From assembly GCA_034509735.1 (NCBI GenBank), contig JACGWO010000005.1, positions 39,338,479 to 39,402,478 on the forward strand: a DNA stretch of 64,000 nucleotides, written 5' to 3'. The notes under the pieces were generated by a model. The model saw only the letters and a list, made by a program, of their open reading frames with translations. It ran no database searches and was not told the origin of the DNA. The stretch comes from Sesamum alatum (Eukaryota; Streptophyta; Magnoliopsida; Lamiales; Pedaliaceae). Positions 61,501-64,000 of the stretch are shown one piece after another. Position 1 is the stretch's first letter. Every line of letters begins with the position of its first letter. The position numbers were made by a program, and so were the translations under genes.

Positions 61501-62547
61501 TCAGTGTTATTGAAAACAATGAGAATTAAACCAAATGGATGTTCACCCAAAAGTACTAGCTACTAAGATTTTTTACATAGGTAGATGTATTTGCATACAC
61601 TCGTATAAATATTTATATTATGAATGGGTAGATAGATGGGAAGGGAGAAGCGTTGACCTTCTCTAGCTTCATGAGAGATGCTTTGCTTCCTCCACGGTTT
61701 ACCAGCATGCAGTAGATAAGTTTCGATATCGATAAGTTTTCTTTGGCTATAACACTCTGATATCCAGTCCTGCACCAGATGGAAACTGTCACCATTTTCC
61801 AAGGCGGTGAGAATGGATATAATTAATAAAAAGAGGAAGGAAGAAAGAAATGTTGCTGACAGCCAGAGCAAGCAACTGCGGAAAATGAAGTTCATACTTT
61901 CAGTCAGAAACCTAAAGTTTAGCATGCATAAAGGGGAAAATTGAAAATCATAGCTCTTTGCCATATTTACAAACAAAAACAAGTTCATGTGCATATACTA
62001 AATTCAAAACAAATCATAGCTCAGTCAGAATGTGTTGAACCTTTGATATAACTGTTCCACCATCAGCTTTAACTTGCCTAAACTTCGGAGTATTGGCAAA
62101 CGCACACACGAGAAGAGTGCAACTCGAGTTCCAATCAGGTTGATATTCAGCCCCCATTTCCAGCATCTGTGACCTCAGAACACCACGCTCTGGATTCACA
62201 AACCCAGATAGCACAAACACTACCCCTTCCTGCACTCAAACAAGACACTGATTTTTGAATTAATTGCAAAAACCAAAAGGCCCAAATTTTATCAACCAGT
62301 CAACACAAAATGCCTGATCAAATCACCATAGTACCATGAGTTTGGCGATATCTGAGGCACCCGAACTAGTAGCAGAGCCAGAGGCAGCGTTCTCTTCAAC
62401 TTTGGATTCCACATGAAATGCTTTTTGGTCCTTGTTTGACTTTCCATGTTTTCTTGGTTGCTTGGACTTTTCACCATCATCATTCTCCTCTTCTCTGGAA
62501 CTCATCCATGAGGGCAAATTCCTTTTTCTTGCATTTGACTCAGACAT
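58553..62547 (-). CDS. XRCC1: XRCC1, BRCT-domain DNA repair protein
   Basis: A scaffold protein of base-excision and single-strand break repair in the nucleus. Plant XRCC1 keeps the central BRCT domain and lacks the N-terminal domain of the animal protein. Seven exons (minus): 62547-62335, 62229-62041, 61769-61658, 60637-60558, 60258-60166, 59498-59412, 58891-58553; 1113 nt, 370 aa (Arabidopsis about 353). Residues 1-71 are charged and basic (KRNLPSW, KQPRKHGK), fitting a nuclear signal. BRCT runs from about 72 to 165: EGVVFVLSGFVNPERGVLRS, SSCTLLVCAFANTPKF, then DWISECYSQRKLIDIETYLL and HAGKPWRK. The C-terminal helices carry KVKKWAVEDLKRTISWLENQ, and the acidic end is YDSDATVEMTEEEIDQAY. Next to NAA15, as in Arabidopsis (At1g80410/At1g80420). 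Confidence 0.95.
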
Positions 62548-63295
62548 GATAATGGCTCACCAAAGGCCTCTCTCTCTCTCTCTTCTACAACAATTTACAA
62601 GCTACAAAATGCAAATTCAAAGCAAAAAGTCAGAACACCAACAACCAATTTCTATAAATATTTGGGACATAATTTATGATTTCCATTTGTTTAATAGAGA
62701 ACTACAAAAGAACAACAGCATCTGCATGCAAGCAACCAATCACGGCGGCAAAAAACCCATTAAAATTAATTAAAAAATACTTGACCTCAAACGTTAAACC
62801 AATCCCCTCGGGGCCAAAGTTGAGTAACGAATTACCACCGAAGCGTGTACCTAAACTGAAACACTTCGCCATTGACGGCAGCTTGTAACTTCACTTTTCA
62901 CACTCTTTGCCATTATCTTTTACACGTACTTCATCACTAAATTAGCACACACCAATGGGGTTTCTCGGGGGAGACTGAGGATCAAGAATTTCTTCGGGGG
63001 GTGGGGTGGTGAGGGTGGGGGGGTGGGCTCTGGTTTCTGTAAATTCTATGGCGAGTTCTTATATAATGCGAGTCCGTCTCTCGTCTTTGGTATTTTATTC
63101 TGTTCTTTGACAAACTAAAAGCGTGTTTCTAATCAGTGACCTCCAAAGCGAAACGCGCTTCTTCGACAAATACCCTTTTCAGTAGTAATCCCGCTCGCGC
63201 TCAGTGTCCCACTGAAATTCGAAATACAATTATCACTTTCTCTCTCTAACACACACACACACACTGCACGGACAAGACGGAGAAATACGGTGTCA
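62548..63295. promoter_or_regulatory. Divergent promoter region of XRCC1 and the plus-strand gene
   Basis: 748 bp between two start codons facing away from each other. It has a (CT)n tract next to the XRCC1 start (62567-62583), a G-rich run (62996-63024) and a (CA)n at 63250-63264. GC is raised near the right end. Shared control of the two genes is possible but inferred from the arrangement only. Confidence 0.5.
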
Positions 63296-63442
63296 ATGGC
63301 GGCCGAGGCGTCACTCGAAGACCCGCTGAGCGGAATCAGTGGTCTGCTGCACTTTCCCCGCACCATTAGGCCTTCCGCCGACGTTCCGATGCCGGCCGAT
63401 CCCAAAGACCTAGATTCCATCCACAATTTCATGAAATCTTTG
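63296..63442 (+). CDS. First exon of an unrecognised gene (cut by the window end)
   Basis: 49 codons from an ATG in good context (tcaATGGcg) to a donor (tttg|gtataa), ending in phase 0. The peptide starts MAAEASLEDPLSGISGLLHF and goes on PRTIRPSADVPMPADPKDLD, then SIHNFMKSL. Higher GC and the plant-style start support a real exon. The remaining 558 bases of the window look like its intron. I do not recognise the family from this exon alone. Confidence 0.65.
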
Positions 63443-64000
63443 GTATAATCACTTTTTTGGTTCTTAGTTTGGTTATGTATTTACTTTACCAGCTCTAGTT
63501 GAGTGTAACTGCGAGCAGACTTGTACTTGTGTGTTCTCGTTTTTGGCTGAATGCATGTACTTGTGTTTAGGTACAAGAAATTGTTTATCTTCTTTTTCTT
63601 TAACCATTGAGGAATTACTTTTTACTGATCTGATTGTCTGCTAGTTTCTTTTTTCAATAGTGTCCAAGTTTTCTGCATCCTTCGTTGTTGCAAATTTAGA
63701 TAGGGTAATCTTTTCAGGTATAGTATGTGTTCAGTAGTATGGGCGACTGGCTCTGCTTTTATACGCGTGAGATAGGGCAAATTTTGATGATAGACCATGA
63801 AACTTGGCATTCTCTCTTTTCTGAAGTTTGTGGACAGCGCAGCTGCCTCCTGATTGTTGACTGTTTGCTAGTGAGTTAACTTTGTGTTGAAATGGAAAGT
63901 GATCAGAAATACCAAAATGGACGGCCTTGTTTAAATTTGATATTTAACAGTTATGTGACTTCCACCTGGATAAAGTTGGTGCGGGTGGTTGAGTGAGGAG
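63443..64000 (+). other. Intron 1 of the plus-strand gene (partial)
   Basis: T-rich sequence after the donor at 63443, with no acceptor plus continuing frame that I could confirm before the window ends. The next exon lies outside or is too short to see. Confidence 0.5.

Overview
The window is nuclear DNA of a flowering plant, almost certainly a eudicot. It is AT-rich, its genes carry many short GT-AG introns, and the spaces between genes are full of small fold-back transposons, microsatellites and retrotransposon remnants. It also holds an old plastid rDNA insertion. No bacterial, phage or CRISPR-like content was seen. I rebuilt exon structures by hand from reading frame, splice signals and known protein families. 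For every multi-exon gene with both ends visible, the exon lengths sum to an exact multiple of three.

Layout. 1-9 kb: D-glycerate 3-kinase GLYK (+, 12 exons), two tiny two-exon CYSTM genes (-), and a nucleotide-diphospho-sugar glycosyltransferase (-). 9-13 kb: gene-free, with fold-back elements and an LTR relic. 13-26 kb: two Aux/IAA auxin repressors on the minus strand, an IAA15-like gene (5 exons) and an IAA6/IAA19-like gene (3 exons). The 3.1 kb first intron of the IAA15-like gene holds a solo LTR nested inside an older fold-back element. 26-34 kb: gene-poor, with several transposon families, a plastid 23S rRNA fragment, and a local duplication in which one copy carries a transposon and the other keeps the empty site. 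34-42 kb: a PEARLI-4-like gene (-) whose first exon was not found. Directly upstream of it lies a tandem array of about 0.8-0.93 kb units. 42-56 kb: NAA15, auxiliary subunit of the NatA N-terminal acetyltransferase (-, 26 exons, 906 aa). 56-58.5 kb: a LINE 3' relic and intergenic DNA. 58.5-62.5 kb: XRCC1, a BRCT-domain DNA repair protein (-, 7 exons, 370 aa). 63.3 kb to the end: exon 1 of an unrecognised gene (+), divergent from XRCC1.

The order GLYK - IAA15 - NAA15 - XRCC1 matches the Arabidopsis chromosome 1 block At1g80380 / At1g80390 / At1g80410 / At1g80420, as I recall it. This supports the orthology calls and shows old microsynteny stretched here by transposon insertion. The genes do not form one pathway. 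They cover photorespiration (GLYK), auxin signalling (two Aux/IAA), co-translational N-terminal acetylation (NAA15), base-excision repair (XRCC1), probable membrane stress tolerance (CYSTM) and glycosylation.
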